Shown here: one piece after another, positions 28,228-36,072 of the stretch
Layout of the letters: every line of letters begins with the position of its first letter
Position numbering within the stretch: position 1 is the first letter of the stretch
DNA from: Chlorobiota bacterium
GTDB lineage: Bacteria > Bacteroidota > Bacteroidia > Bacteroidales > JAADGE01
Direction of reading: 5' to 3'
Length of the DNA: 51,507 nt
Assembly: GCA_013152535.1 (NCBI GenBank)
Contig: JAADGE010000035.1
Location: 1 to 51,507 of the forward strand
Translations under genes and position numbers: made by a program
Notes under the pieces: model-generated
What the model was told of the DNA's origin: nothing
The model's input: the letters and a program-made list of their open reading frames with translations, nothing else
Database searches by the model: none

Positions 28228-28686
28228 ATGAATGATAAAAACGTATATTGTTATAAATACCCGAGACCTGCATATACTGCTGATTGTATTATATTTACAG
28301 AAAAATCGGAGTATGCTGAAGTTGTGTTGATAAAACGTGCTTTTGAACCGTTTAAAAATTATTGGGCTTTTCCGGGCGGATTTGTTGATATTAATGAAAC
28401 CGGCTATGATGCTGCAAAACGTGAACTTTTAGAAGAAACCGGTTTGAAAACAGATAACTTATCAGAATTCGGAGTTTTTGATACACCGGGGAGAGACCCG
28501 CGAGGGAGAACGGTTACGGTTGTTTATTACACTTTTAATAATGAAGCGGCAATAAATTTAATTGCAGGAGATGATGCTGCTGAAGTAAAATTATTTTCTG
28601 TTAAGAATTTACCTGAATTGGCATTTGATCATAAAAAGATTCTTCAAAAAGCTGTAAATGAGCTGATTTATAATATTCAGTTATAA
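28228..28686 (+). CDS. NUDIX hydrolase
   Basis: The 152-residue protein contains a complete NUDIX box, GGFVDINETGYDAAKRELLE followed by ETGL, at about residues 51-74, which binds Mg2+ and hydrolyses nucleoside diphosphates linked to another group. The N-terminus (YKYPRPAYTADCIIF) and the pattern FDTPGRDPRGRTVTVVYYT are typical of the ADP-ribose pyrophosphatase-like group. The substrate is unproven. A 27-residue upstream extension is rejected because the promoter lies within it. The gene converges on the arginine deiminase gene and overlaps it by six bases. Confidence 0.88.
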   Translation: MNDKNVYCYKYPRPAYTADCIIFTEKSEYAEVVLIKRAFEPFKNYWAFPGGFVDINETGYDAAKRELLEETGLKTDNLSEFGVFDTPGRDPRGRTVTVVYYTFNNEAAINLIAGDDAAEVKLFSVKNLPELAFDHKKILQKAVNELIYNIQL

Positions 28687-29946
28687 TTGTTTTCTTCTTA
28701 TCGGCATTGTCATACATCTTGCACCGCCTCCGCCTCTTGCCAGTTCTGAACCATGAATAGTAATAACAATTTTTTTATAGTCATTAATATTAACTTTATT
28801 GTTAATGATTTCTTTTGCTCGAATTACTTCAAACCCATTTTTGTTTAACTCTTCAATGGTATGATTGTTTCTTTCGTATCCGATGATTTTTCCGGGTGCA
28901 AAAGCAAAGAAATTTGCTCCGCTGTGCCATTGTTCGCGTTCTTGATTTTGAATTTCTTTACCGCCGCAAAAAATAGGTTTAACAGGCATGCCGAGTTCTT
29001 TCAGAACTGCAGGAATATTTGCTTTTTCTTTAATTGATGTTATTTTTCCGTTTTCAACAATTATATGAATGGTTGCAAAACGTGTTGTTTTCATTATTAA
29101 AGGTTCGTAAACCATACATTTATCATGATCTGTAAGTGTAAAAACCATATCAAGATGAATAAAGGATTCCGGTTTTTCGGGAAGTTCCTGAACAATTATA
29201 TGACGCGGGTATTCGCGACTTTCAATTTTACGTGCAATATGGTCTATCCCCTGAGAAGATGTTCTGCTGCCTGTTCCTATTAAAAGAATATCTTTTCGGG
29301 CAACTAAAATATCACCGCCTTCCATTGTAATTTGGTCATTAAATTTTCGGCTGTTTTCCGGATTAACGGTTCGTGTAATAAAAGCAGGATGATAATCGAA
29401 TATTGCTTCCATAATAACAGATTCGCGTTTTCTGATGTTGTTTGCCATTCTGTTAATTAAAACGCTGTCATTAATAGCTGATGATGCATCTCGGGTAAAA
29501 AAGAAATTATGCAGAGGGTCTAATTTGAAATAGTTTTTTTGCAAATAGTCGGTTAAAGTATTAACTTGAACAGGAACACCTTCAATAAGCATATCAGTCA
29601 AGTGTTCGGGGGATTGCTCTGTTAAAATATTTTTGATATCCGGCACTTTACAGCTTTCGGTAATTCGATTTATCAATGTATTTTTTACATCATGATTTTT
29701 CAGTATATCTTTCAGCAGTTCACGAATTTCAAAAGTTTTTGTAACTTTAGAAAGAATTTCTTTTAATTGGGCATATTCTTTTTGTGCAACAGAGAGATTG
29801 AGGATGTCACTGTATAATGCTCGTTCGGCATTTTCCGGTGTCATGTTTTCAACTTCATTGCCGGGTGTGTGTATTATAACACCCTCTAAATCGCCTATTT
29901 CGGATTCTATTTGGACTTTCATTTTTTTATTATCTGCTATTTCCAT
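28681..29946 (-). CDS. arcA: Arginine deiminase
   Basis: This 421-residue guanidino-group-modifying enzyme should convert arginine to citrulline and ammonia. The substrate and catalytic residues are visible: FTRDASSAI near residue 163, MEGGDILV near 217, HLDMVFTL near 275, and the nucleophilic Cys in GSELARGGGGARCMTMP at the C-terminus. No ornithine carbamoyltransferase, carbamate kinase or antiporter gene is adjacent, so it is not in an arc operon. The Met at 29946 overlaps the end of mltG by ten bases; a Met at 29922 is an alternative start. Some family members with this length have other guanidine substrates. Confidence 0.87.
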   Translation of the reverse strand: MEIADNKKMKVQIESEIGDLEGVIIHTPGNEVENMTPENAERALYSDILNLSVAQKEYAQLKEILSKVTKTFEIRELLKDILKNHDVKNTLINRITESCKVPDIKNILTEQSPEHLTDMLIEGVPVQVNTLTDYLQKNYFKLDPLHNFFFTRDASSAINDSVLINRMANNIRKRESVIMEAIFDYHPAFITRTVNPENSRKFNDQITMEGGDILVARKDILLIGTGSRTSSQGIDHIARKIESREYPRHIIVQELPEKPESFIHLDMVFTLTDHDKCMVYEPLIMKTTRFATIHIIVENGKITSIKEKANIPAVLKELGMPVKPIFCGGKEIQNQEREQWHSGANFFAFAPGKIIGYERNNHTIEELNKNGFEVIRAKEIINNKVNINDYKKIVITIHGSELARGGGGARCMTMPIRRKQL

Positions 29947-30983
29947 ATTTTCTTTTTGTTTAATGCTTGTTGGTATTTTCGAGCATAAATTCCGTGTTGT
30001 CGTACATTTGTCGAAAAGTTGTGATAACCTGAAAAATCGTCTTTGGCACACATAAAAATATAATTATGTTTTTTATAATTTAAAACAGCATCAATTGAAG
30101 AAATATCAGGCATATTAATCGGTCCCGGCGGCAATCCTGCATATTTATATGTATTATACGGCGAATCAATTTCTTTATCTTTATTCAGAACTCTTTTTTT
30201 TGTAAAATCACCGGAAGCAAAAATTAAGGTAGGGTCGGACTGCAACAACATACCTCTGTGTAATCTGTTAATATATAATCCGGCAACTTTCGGACGTTCA
30301 TCCGGATGTGCTTGTTGCTCAGCTTGAACGATTGAAGCTAAAATACTGACTTCTTTTTGTGTGAGATTAAGTTGTTTTGCTTGATTTTTTCGTTTATCGT
30401 TCCAAAATTTATTGTATTCTTTATTCATTCTTTTTATGAAATCTTTTGCAGAGATATTCCAATATATTTCGTATGTATTGGGAATAAACATTCCTATTAT
30501 ATTTCGAGAATTAAAGCCGAATTGTTTAATAAAATTTGTATCGTTAAGTTCTTTGATTATTTCTGCTGAATCGGCTTCAATGAATTTGGAAACTTTTGCT
30601 GCAAAATCATAAATTGTTCTGCTGTTATTAAATGTTAATTTAACCGGAGTTTGTCTTCCCGAACGCAGAATGTTAACAATTTTATTATTCGTCATTCCTT
30701 TTTTAAGTATATATTTTCCGGGATGTATGTTTTTATTGAAATTTTTAAGTTGAGCTGTTTTTTTAAAAGAATTAATATCTGACAAACTGTTTAAAGATTG
30801 CAAAGAATCAATAATTGTCTGAAAATTTGAACCGGTCGGAATAAATAATACTGTTTCGGTTTTAACATTTGATTTAAATATATCTTTGTATGTTGAATAT
30901 GCAAAAATTACGGCAATAAGTATGAGAATAATTGCAATAAAAAATGAAAATTTAATGATTTTTCTTTTTTGTGATTTCAGCAT
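29937..30983 (-). CDS. mltG: Endolytic murein transglycosylase MltG
   Basis: The 348-residue protein has one N-terminal membrane helix (residues 11-30), a LysM-like region and a YceG domain. The catalytic Glu is in ILASIVQAEQQAHPDERPKVAGLY near residue 215. The family markers LLQSDPTLIFA and YNTYKYAGLPPGPI are present. MltG cuts nascent glycan strands in the periplasm and sets their length. The gene overlaps arcA, which may therefore be translationally coupled. A -7 box TACTTTTG lies at 31005-31012. Confidence 0.94.
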   Translation of the reverse strand: MLKSQKRKIIKFSFFIAIILILIAVIFAYSTYKDIFKSNVKTETVLFIPTGSNFQTIIDSLQSLNSLSDINSFKKTAQLKNFNKNIHPGKYILKKGMTNNKIVNILRSGRQTPVKLTFNNSRTIYDFAAKVSKFIEADSAEIIKELNDTNFIKQFGFNSRNIIGMFIPNTYEIYWNISAKDFIKRMNKEYNKFWNDKRKNQAKQLNLTQKEVSILASIVQAEQQAHPDERPKVAGLYINRLHRGMLLQSDPTLIFASGDFTKKRVLNKDKEIDSPYNTYKYAGLPPGPINMPDISSIDAVLNYKKHNYIFMCAKDDFSGYHNFSTNVRQHGIYARKYQQALNKKKIWK

Positions 30984-31004
30984 CGACTAATAGTTTTATT
31001 TTTG

Positions 31005-31012
31005 CAAAAGTA
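31005..31012 (-). promoter_or_regulatory. -7 box of mltG
   Basis: The minus strand reads TACTTTTG, an exact TAnnTTTG match, 22 bases before the mltG start codon. Confidence 0.5.
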
Positions 31013-31046
31013 AAATTTGTTGAGAATTATAAAAATTTGATTTATT

Positions 31047-31201
31047 ATGCAGAAAATTACAGTAACATTATTTGTGATTTTATTTGCATTTTCTAATGTA
31101 TTTTTGCAAAAGGGATAAGTGTTAAAGGAAATGATATAGGAGGTACCGGAGGAAATACTTATTACAGTATGGTTTTCGGCGGATTGAATGTGATGTTTTA
31201 G
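31047..31201 (+). pseudogene. Small secreted glycine-rich peptide gene, frameshifted
   Basis: From ATG at 31047 a signal-peptide-like sequence MQKITVTLFVILFAFSNVF is read, then a stop at 31116. In another frame the sequence continues as AKGISVKGNDIGGTGG and on to FGGLNVMF, with a stop at 31199-31201. One extra T in the T5 run near 31101-31105 would restore one frame of about 51 residues, with a signal cleavage site near FFA. A terminator at 31213-31245 follows directly. I do not recognise the mature peptide, about 30 residues and rich in Gly. It may also be the remnant of a larger exported protein. Confidence 0.5.
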
Positions 31202-31212
31202 CATAATTTGCA

Positions 31213-31245
31213 AAAAAGCGGTATTTTATTTGAATACCGCTTTTT
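31213..31245. terminator. Bidirectional terminator
   Basis: AAAAAGCGGTATT pairs with AATACCGCTTTTT over 13 bases with a 7-base loop. It ends the small peptide gene on the plus strand and the formylglycine-generating-enzyme-like gene on the minus strand. Confidence 0.9.
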
Positions 31246-31263
31246 ATAATAAAAATTCAAGAC

Positions 31264-32064
31264 CTATTTATTTTTTGCAATTCTGAAACCCAAATTTACC
31301 GCTTTAAAATCAGCTGTATTGTAATAACGTTTTGAAATTCTCAAGCCTTCTTCGGAACTGTCGTAACTTCCGCCTCTGCTGACTCTGTGAATACTGCCGG
31401 TTTCATTAACAGGGTTTTCTGAGGGACTGTGCTTGTAATAATCCGAAGTATATACATCAAAAACCCATTCTTGAGCATTTCCTGACATATCATAAATTCC
31501 GGCAGAATTTGCTTTTTTTTCGCCGACCGGATGAAGCATTTTCCCTGTTCCGGCATACCAAGCAACTTTGCTTGCATCGTTGCCGCCGCTGAAAGCATAG
31601 CTTTTACCTGTATTTCCGCCTCGTGCAACATATTCCCATTCTGCTTCGGAAGGCAGGCGATACCCGTTTGCTGTTTTATCAAAAATAATTTTTATTGTAC
31701 CGGTTTTCGGGCTTCTGAGAATTTTATAGCATTTATCAAGATGCCTGAAACGACTTAACCAGTTACAATACATACATGCTTCTTCCCAAGTAATATTTGT
31801 AATTGCTGTTTTCGGATTTCCGGAAGGCAAAGTGAAACCTGCAGTTCGGCAAAATCCCGTATATTCTTCGATGGTTACTTCATATTTTCCGATGTAAAAA
31901 TCATTAATTTTCACTGTATGTGCCGGAAATTCATCAAAATATTTGCTTTCTCCGTTGCCCATTCTGTATGAGCCGCCTTCAATAAAAACAGTTTCGGGGA
32001 CTTTGTTTTGAGCAAAAATGATACTTGATAAAAATAAAAAATAAATCAGATTCAGAAGTTTCAT
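31264..32064 (-). CDS. Exported formylglycine-generating-enzyme-like (SUMF1 fold) protein
   Basis: The 266-residue protein has a signal peptide (residues 1-18, ending IFAQ) and one FGE-sulfatase domain: VFIEGGSYRMGNG, INDFYIGKYEVTIEEY, ITWEEACMYCNWLS, RLPSEAEWEYVARGG, YDMSGNAQEWVFD and SRGGSYDSSEEGLRISKRY. The two cysteines needed for copper in true FGE near the C-terminus are not seen; the ending is LGFRIAKNK. It is more like the non-catalytic FGE-fold proteins, such as the GldK type, than a sulfatase activator, and no sulfatase is in the window. A -7 box TATATTTG lies at 32090-32097. Confidence 0.82.
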   Translation of the reverse strand: MKLLNLIYFLFLSSIIFAQNKVPETVFIEGGSYRMGNGESKYFDEFPAHTVKINDFYIGKYEVTIEEYTGFCRTAGFTLPSGNPKTAITNITWEEACMYCNWLSRFRHLDKCYKILRSPKTGTIKIIFDKTANGYRLPSEAEWEYVARGGNTGKSYAFSGGNDASKVAWYAGTGKMLHPVGEKKANSAGIYDMSGNAQEWVFDVYTSDYYKHSPSENPVNETGSIHRVSRGGSYDSSEEGLRISKRYYNTADFKAVNLGFRIAKNK

Positions 32065-32089
32065 AGCATGTGTTTCATATTAAACTCAA

Positions 32090-32097
32090 CAAATATA
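32090..32097 (-). promoter_or_regulatory. -7 box of the FGE-like gene
   Basis: The minus strand reads TATATTTG, an exact TAnnTTTG match, 25 bases before the start codon. It lies in the 46-base gap after the penicillin acylase family gene, implying separate transcription. Confidence 0.5.
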
Positions 32098-32110
32098 ATT
32101 AGTTTCATTA

Positions 32111-34504
32111 TTATTTTGACGGTAAAAATACAGCCGTATAAACAGCATTTTTTTTAATTTTATCTAATCCGATATAATCCGGATGATATTCGCCTTTTAT
32201 ATACATATTTGTTTGGTCACAGTAATGTTTGCTTGCCGGAATACCGCTGACGCCGGTAGGAATAATACTCAATGATTGATCGAAATCTGCCGTATTATAA
32301 ATGTGTCGTTCGGAAGCTCCGTGATGAACAAGATAAGGATCTGTAAAATTATATGAGTAAGCACTGACGGTATGATAGCTGCCGCCAACCGAAATCAAAC
32401 GGTTCAGATTAAATGCGATATCCAACATTTTTACTTTACCCAAGGGATGTTTTAAATCTAACTTATGAAGAGTTTCCCATGTAGTTTCGGTAATATCTTT
32501 TCCGGTACGTTTTTTAAATTCGGGTATTAATTCTTTAAACGATTTTTGAACCATATCTTTTAATGTTTCAACTTTTTCGGTATTGACATCATCGCACCAT
32601 TCCGAGCCGTTATTTTTTATGATATTATCAATTAAATAATTAGTCAGCAAATCCATTTTCTGAAATTCTGCATATAATTTATCACCGGTTTCATCTTCAA
32701 TAATGTTTTTTGCTAAAACAAGATAAAATTCTTCAAAAATTAAAGGAGCAATCTTATCTTTCGAATAAATATTATTCCAATCTTTCAATAATTTCAGGGC
32801 TTTTTGTTCTTTGGGAGTTAAATCTGTCATTTCTTCAATGTATTTTAAAATAACCGGTTTCATATCATCTGCAAGAACAGAATGCTTATCGTTTTGCATT
32901 TTTTTAAAATCGTCAATTGATAATTTGTCTTTCGCTGTAAGCATTTGTTTTATACGGTTTGCTCGGTTCGGCAGGTCAAACCATTCGCTGATGTAATAGG
33001 GATAATTATTTCCTATGGTTCTGTTATTAGCTGAAAATACATAGCCGCATTCAGGATTATAAGTGTAGGGCAAAGAATCAAAAGGAACAAATGAATTCCA
33101 ATCATAAGCACTTGTATCTCCGGGGAAAAATAAATAACCGGGTGCTTTTCTTTCGGGAATACCGGCACAACATTGTAAACCGATGTTTCCTTTTTTATCT
33201 GCATAGGCAATATTCTGACTTACAGATTTAAAACTGCTGCAGGCATCTCTGAAAGTTTTCCAGTCAGATGCTCTGTTCAAAAGAAAAATTGATCGTAATT
33301 CATTACTCGGGTCATTACCAATCCAGTGCATCGAAACAGTTTTATCTTTAATGTTTTTAAATCCGCTTATAACAGGACCTCTGTGCGTAAATCGTATTTC
33401 TCGTTCAACCGGAGTATCTTCACCGCTAACTTTAATTTTTTCTTTTCGTACTTCCATATCTCTCCACTTACCGTTGTATTTGTATTGATTTTTATTCTCG
33501 GGATTCAGAGTTTCAATGTAAAAATCGGCACCGTCGAGCATTACATTTGTCATTCCCCAAGCAATATCGGCATTGTGTCCGGCAATTACAAACGGTTGTC
33601 CGGGTAAAATTACGCCGGTAACATTTAATTTGCCGTCAACATATTGATGAATTTGAGACCAAATTCCGGGAATCATTAAACCGAGGTGCATATCATTTGC
33701 GAAAATCGGCATTCCGGTTGTGCTTTTTTTACCTGCTGCAACCCAATTGTTACTGGCTCGAAATACGGGAGGTGCAATAGTTGCTATTTTTTTTAGTCCG
33801 GATATCAATGCAGAATCTGCGAGTTGTGCTTTTTTATCAAATTGAGGAAAAACTACTGTTTTTTGAAGGTCCATTTCGGGTAATAATTCCTTAAATTTAG
33901 ATTTGCTTACGGCATTTCTCATCTTATACATAATTGATTCGGTTCCCCAACCCATTTCCAAATTCCAAGCCATATAACCAATTAAATTTATTGATTCTTT
34001 CGGTGTCCATTTTTCCGGTTTATAACCGAGAACTTTAAATTCAAAAGATAAGTTATCTTCTTCAATATACTGATTTACACCATCGGCATATGCCTGAAGA
34101 GCCTTTAACATTTTCGGGCTTATAATTTTTAATACCATATCGGATTTTTCGGGCATTCTTAAAGAACGAAGTATTACATCGGATTCAATCATATCTTTTC
34201 CGAAAATTTCGGACAGACGACCTTGTGTAACTCGTCGGAGCAAATCCATTTGCCACATACGGTCTTGTGCCTGAATGTATCCCGTAACTTTGTATAAATC
34301 ATCTTCATTGTTTGCAATAATGTGAGGAATACCATATGCATCTCTGTAAACCGTAACTTTATCTTTTAAGCCTTTTATTTTAACTTCTTTATTATAATCA
34401 ACTAATCCGGAACTTTTAATATTGTTAACAAAAATATAACCGACAATTGATAAAATGAAAATTACAAAAAGGATAATTACCAGAATTTTTTTTCCGCGTT
34501 TCAT
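32111..34504 (-). CDS. Penicillin acylase family protein
   Basis: The 797-residue protein has an N-terminal membrane helix or signal (residues 6-27) and the Ntn-hydrolase architecture: alpha chain, linker, then the autocatalytic cut before the nucleophilic Ser in RASNNWVAAGKKS at about residue 249. ANDMHLG follows, and GHNADIAWGMTN near 309 contributes to the oxyanion site. The family hydrolyses amide bonds of acylated compounds (penicillins, N-acyl-homoserine lactones and others) in the periplasm. The real substrate is unknown. It is transcribed alone from a -7 box at 34536-34543. Confidence 0.92.
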   Translation of the reverse strand: MKRGKKILVIILFVIFILSIVGYIFVNNIKSSGLVDYNKEVKIKGLKDKVTVYRDAYGIPHIIANNEDDLYKVTGYIQAQDRMWQMDLLRRVTQGRLSEIFGKDMIESDVILRSLRMPEKSDMVLKIISPKMLKALQAYADGVNQYIEEDNLSFEFKVLGYKPEKWTPKESINLIGYMAWNLEMGWGTESIMYKMRNAVSKSKFKELLPEMDLQKTVVFPQFDKKAQLADSALISGLKKIATIAPPVFRASNNWVAAGKKSTTGMPIFANDMHLGLMIPGIWSQIHQYVDGKLNVTGVILPGQPFVIAGHNADIAWGMTNVMLDGADFYIETLNPENKNQYKYNGKWRDMEVRKEKIKVSGEDTPVEREIRFTHRGPVISGFKNIKDKTVSMHWIGNDPSNELRSIFLLNRASDWKTFRDACSSFKSVSQNIAYADKKGNIGLQCCAGIPERKAPGYLFFPGDTSAYDWNSFVPFDSLPYTYNPECGYVFSANNRTIGNNYPYYISEWFDLPNRANRIKQMLTAKDKLSIDDFKKMQNDKHSVLADDMKPVILKYIEEMTDLTPKEQKALKLLKDWNNIYSKDKIAPLIFEEFYLVLAKNIIEDETGDKLYAEFQKMDLLTNYLIDNIIKNNGSEWCDDVNTEKVETLKDMVQKSFKELIPEFKKRTGKDITETTWETLHKLDLKHPLGKVKMLDIAFNLNRLISVGGSYHTVSAYSYNFTDPYLVHHGASERHIYNTADFDQSLSIIPTGVSGIPASKHYCDQTNMYIKGEYHPDYIGLDKIKKNAVYTAVFLPSK

Positions 34505-34535
34505 GATTTAAATTTTTAATAAGTTAAATAATATT

Positions 34536-34543
34536 CAAATATA
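34536..34543 (-). promoter_or_regulatory. -7 box of the penicillin acylase family gene
   Basis: The minus strand reads TATATTTG, an exact match, 31 bases before the start codon and downstream of the terminator of the preceding gene. Confidence 0.5.
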
Positions 34544-34558
34544 TAAAATTTATATAAA

Positions 34559-34592
34559 AAAAAGAGCTTCCTGAATACAGAATGCTCTTTTT
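34559..34592 (-). terminator. Terminator of the DUF2892 gene
   Basis: AAAAAGAGC (34559-34567) pairs with GCTCTTTTT (34584-34592), with extra TTC/GAA pairs inside. On the minus strand the hairpin follows the stop of the small membrane-protein gene by 19 bases and ends in T's. Confidence 0.8.
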
Positions 34593-34610
34593 ATAAAGTA
34601 AAGAAATTTA

Positions 34611-34829
34611 TTATTCAGCTTTATCTTTTTTTAAAGGGCAGGAACTTAGTCCGAAAATTACATATAAACCGCAAAAATTAATAAGTGCTGTAACTAATGA
34701 AATTCCTGCGGCAACGAGGAATATAATTCCTAAAGTTCCGGTTACAGCATGTGTGAAATATAATGCAACTAAAATAATCGCAAGAACAATTCTGATAATT
34801 TTATCAGTTTTACCGATATTTTTTTTCAT
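34611..34829 (-). CDS. DUF2892 / YgaP-like membrane protein
   Basis: The 72-residue protein is read from MKKNIGKTDKIIRIVLA, with two membrane helices (about residues 10-30 and 32-55) and the ending CGLYVIFGLSSCPLKK. The pattern, including the N-terminal KNIGKTDKIIR and the CGLY...CP pair, is that of DUF2892 proteins, which in other organisms are fused to rhodanese domains. The cysteines may bind a sulfur group, but this is not established. An upstream Met at 34874 would add 15 residues and lies before the -7 box TATTTTTG at 34861-34868. Confidence 0.85.
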   Translation of the reverse strand: MKKNIGKTDKIIRIVLAIILVALYFTHAVTGTLGIIFLVAAGISLVTALINFCGLYVIFGLSSCPLKKDKAE

Positions 34830-34860
34830 GATATAATTATTTAAAGTTTTTAAATTATTG

Positions 34861-34868
34861 CAAAAATA
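34861..34868 (-). promoter_or_regulatory. -7 box of the DUF2892 gene
   Basis: The minus strand reads TATTTTTG, an exact TAnnTTTG match, 31 bases before the ATG at 34829, which it helps to fix. Confidence 0.5.
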
Positions 34869-34914
34869 CAGCAAGTTAAACTGCCGGATTGTAACTTATA
34901 TCACAAAAAATATT

Positions 34915-35961
34915 TTACTGCAATTTTATTTTTGCCTTTACCGGTTGATGATCCGAAAATTCAAAACCGACATCAATATTTTTAACCGATACACCTTTTA
35001 TATTGGGTGATAATAATAAAAAATCAATGACGGTTGTAAGTGTTTTACCTTTTTTATAAGGAGCGGTAACTCTTCTGTTTGTGGGCAAAGTATTGTCATA
35101 CAGCCAAGTCCATTTTGGTAAATAGTCCGTTGCAATATCTGTTCTTACAATGGTATCCTGTATGTTTGTTTTAAAGTGCGATTTAAAATTTGGCGGACAT
35201 TGATTCCAATCACCTGCAACAACAATGTAATTTCCTTTTTTATATTCCTTATTTAAAAACGATTTTAAATAAGTCATTTGTTGAGCCTTTAAAGTTCCGT
35301 CATCATAAGCCGAGTTATGTGTATTTATGATTAATAATTCTTTTTCGTTTGCAAGTTTGTATCGATTTACTAAAAAACATCGATCTAACATAAACAGACT
35401 TGTAGGCCATGAATAATTTCCCGGAAATGAATGTCGGACTGATGTCAACGGTGTATATTTACTTATTGTCATTAATCCGCCGTTAACTTTTCCCATTGGG
35501 TCGGTTGGCGGAGTAGGGACAAAAAAGACATCATAATTTGTACCGTAAACACTTGTTCTTTCCGGAAATGTATTTTCAAGTGTGTCAAATTCATTAAAAT
35601 AGTAACTTCTTTTAGATTTTTTATCAACTTCTTGTATTAAAATAAAATCGGTATTACCGTTTTTTTGTATATAGGACTTTACTCCTTGTATATTTTCTTT
35701 AACTTTATTTTCCGGAGGTCTTACTAGTTTTCCGCCGTCATAAAAAAAATCCATTTCTTTATTTAATCCGCAATAGCCGATATTCCAAATCATTATTGAA
35801 TATGTAGTTGTGTCGCTTAATATATCAGGATTATCGGAAGTAAAAACCGTAATTTTTTCTTTTGGTTTATAATCGTTGACACTTGCATAAATTAAAAAAA
35901 TACCGAAAGCAACAATTACAATAATAATCAAATACAAGAATAACTTTAATATTTTTTTCAT
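34915..35961 (-). CDS. Membrane-anchored endonuclease/exonuclease/phosphatase family protein
   Basis: The 348-residue protein starts with a membrane helix (residues 5-27), and its catalytic part should face the periplasm. EEP-fold motifs are present: MIWNIGYCGL near residue 57, FILIQEVDKKS near 106 (metal-binding Glu), IVVAGDWNQCPP near 246 and a C-terminal SDHQPVKAKI with the catalytic Asp-His. Family members hydrolyse phosphodiesters in DNA, RNA, lipids or inositol phosphates. The substrate here is unknown. A -7 box TAATTTTG lies at 35988-35995. Confidence 0.87.
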   Translation of the reverse strand: MKKILKLFLYLIIIVIVAFGIFLIYASVNDYKPKEKITVFTSDNPDILSDTTTYSIMIWNIGYCGLNKEMDFFYDGGKLVRPPENKVKENIQGVKSYIQKNGNTDFILIQEVDKKSKRSYYFNEFDTLENTFPERTSVYGTNYDVFFVPTPPTDPMGKVNGGLMTISKYTPLTSVRHSFPGNYSWPTSLFMLDRCFLVNRYKLANEKELLIINTHNSAYDDGTLKAQQMTYLKSFLNKEYKKGNYIVVAGDWNQCPPNFKSHFKTNIQDTIVRTDIATDYLPKWTWLYDNTLPTNRRVTAPYKKGKTLTTVIDFLLLSPNIKGVSVKNIDVGFEFSDHQPVKAKIKLQ

Positions 35962-35987
35962 TATTTCATTTTTTAGAAATTTATCTT

Positions 35988-35995
35988 CAAAATTA
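35988..35995 (-). promoter_or_regulatory. -7 box of the EEP-family gene
   Basis: The minus strand reads TAATTTTG, an exact TAnnTTTG match, 27 bases before the start codon. Together with the plus-strand box at 36037 it makes this a divergent promoter region. Confidence 0.5.
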
Positions 35996-36036
35996 GTTTT
36001 TTTTAAGTTAATGCTGTTTTTTTTTAATATTTTTTT

Positions 36037-36044
36037 TAGATTTG
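36037..36044 (+). promoter_or_regulatory. -7 box of the surface-antigen gene
   Basis: TAGATTTG is an exact TAnnTTTG match, 29 bases before the start codon at 36073. Confidence 0.5.
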
Positions 36045-36072
36045 TGATATATATAAATTTAAATAAATAATT

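Noticed and set aside
30977-31213. Minus-strand ORF upstream of mltG
   Set aside because: It covers the mltG promoter and lies opposite the better supported small secreted peptide.
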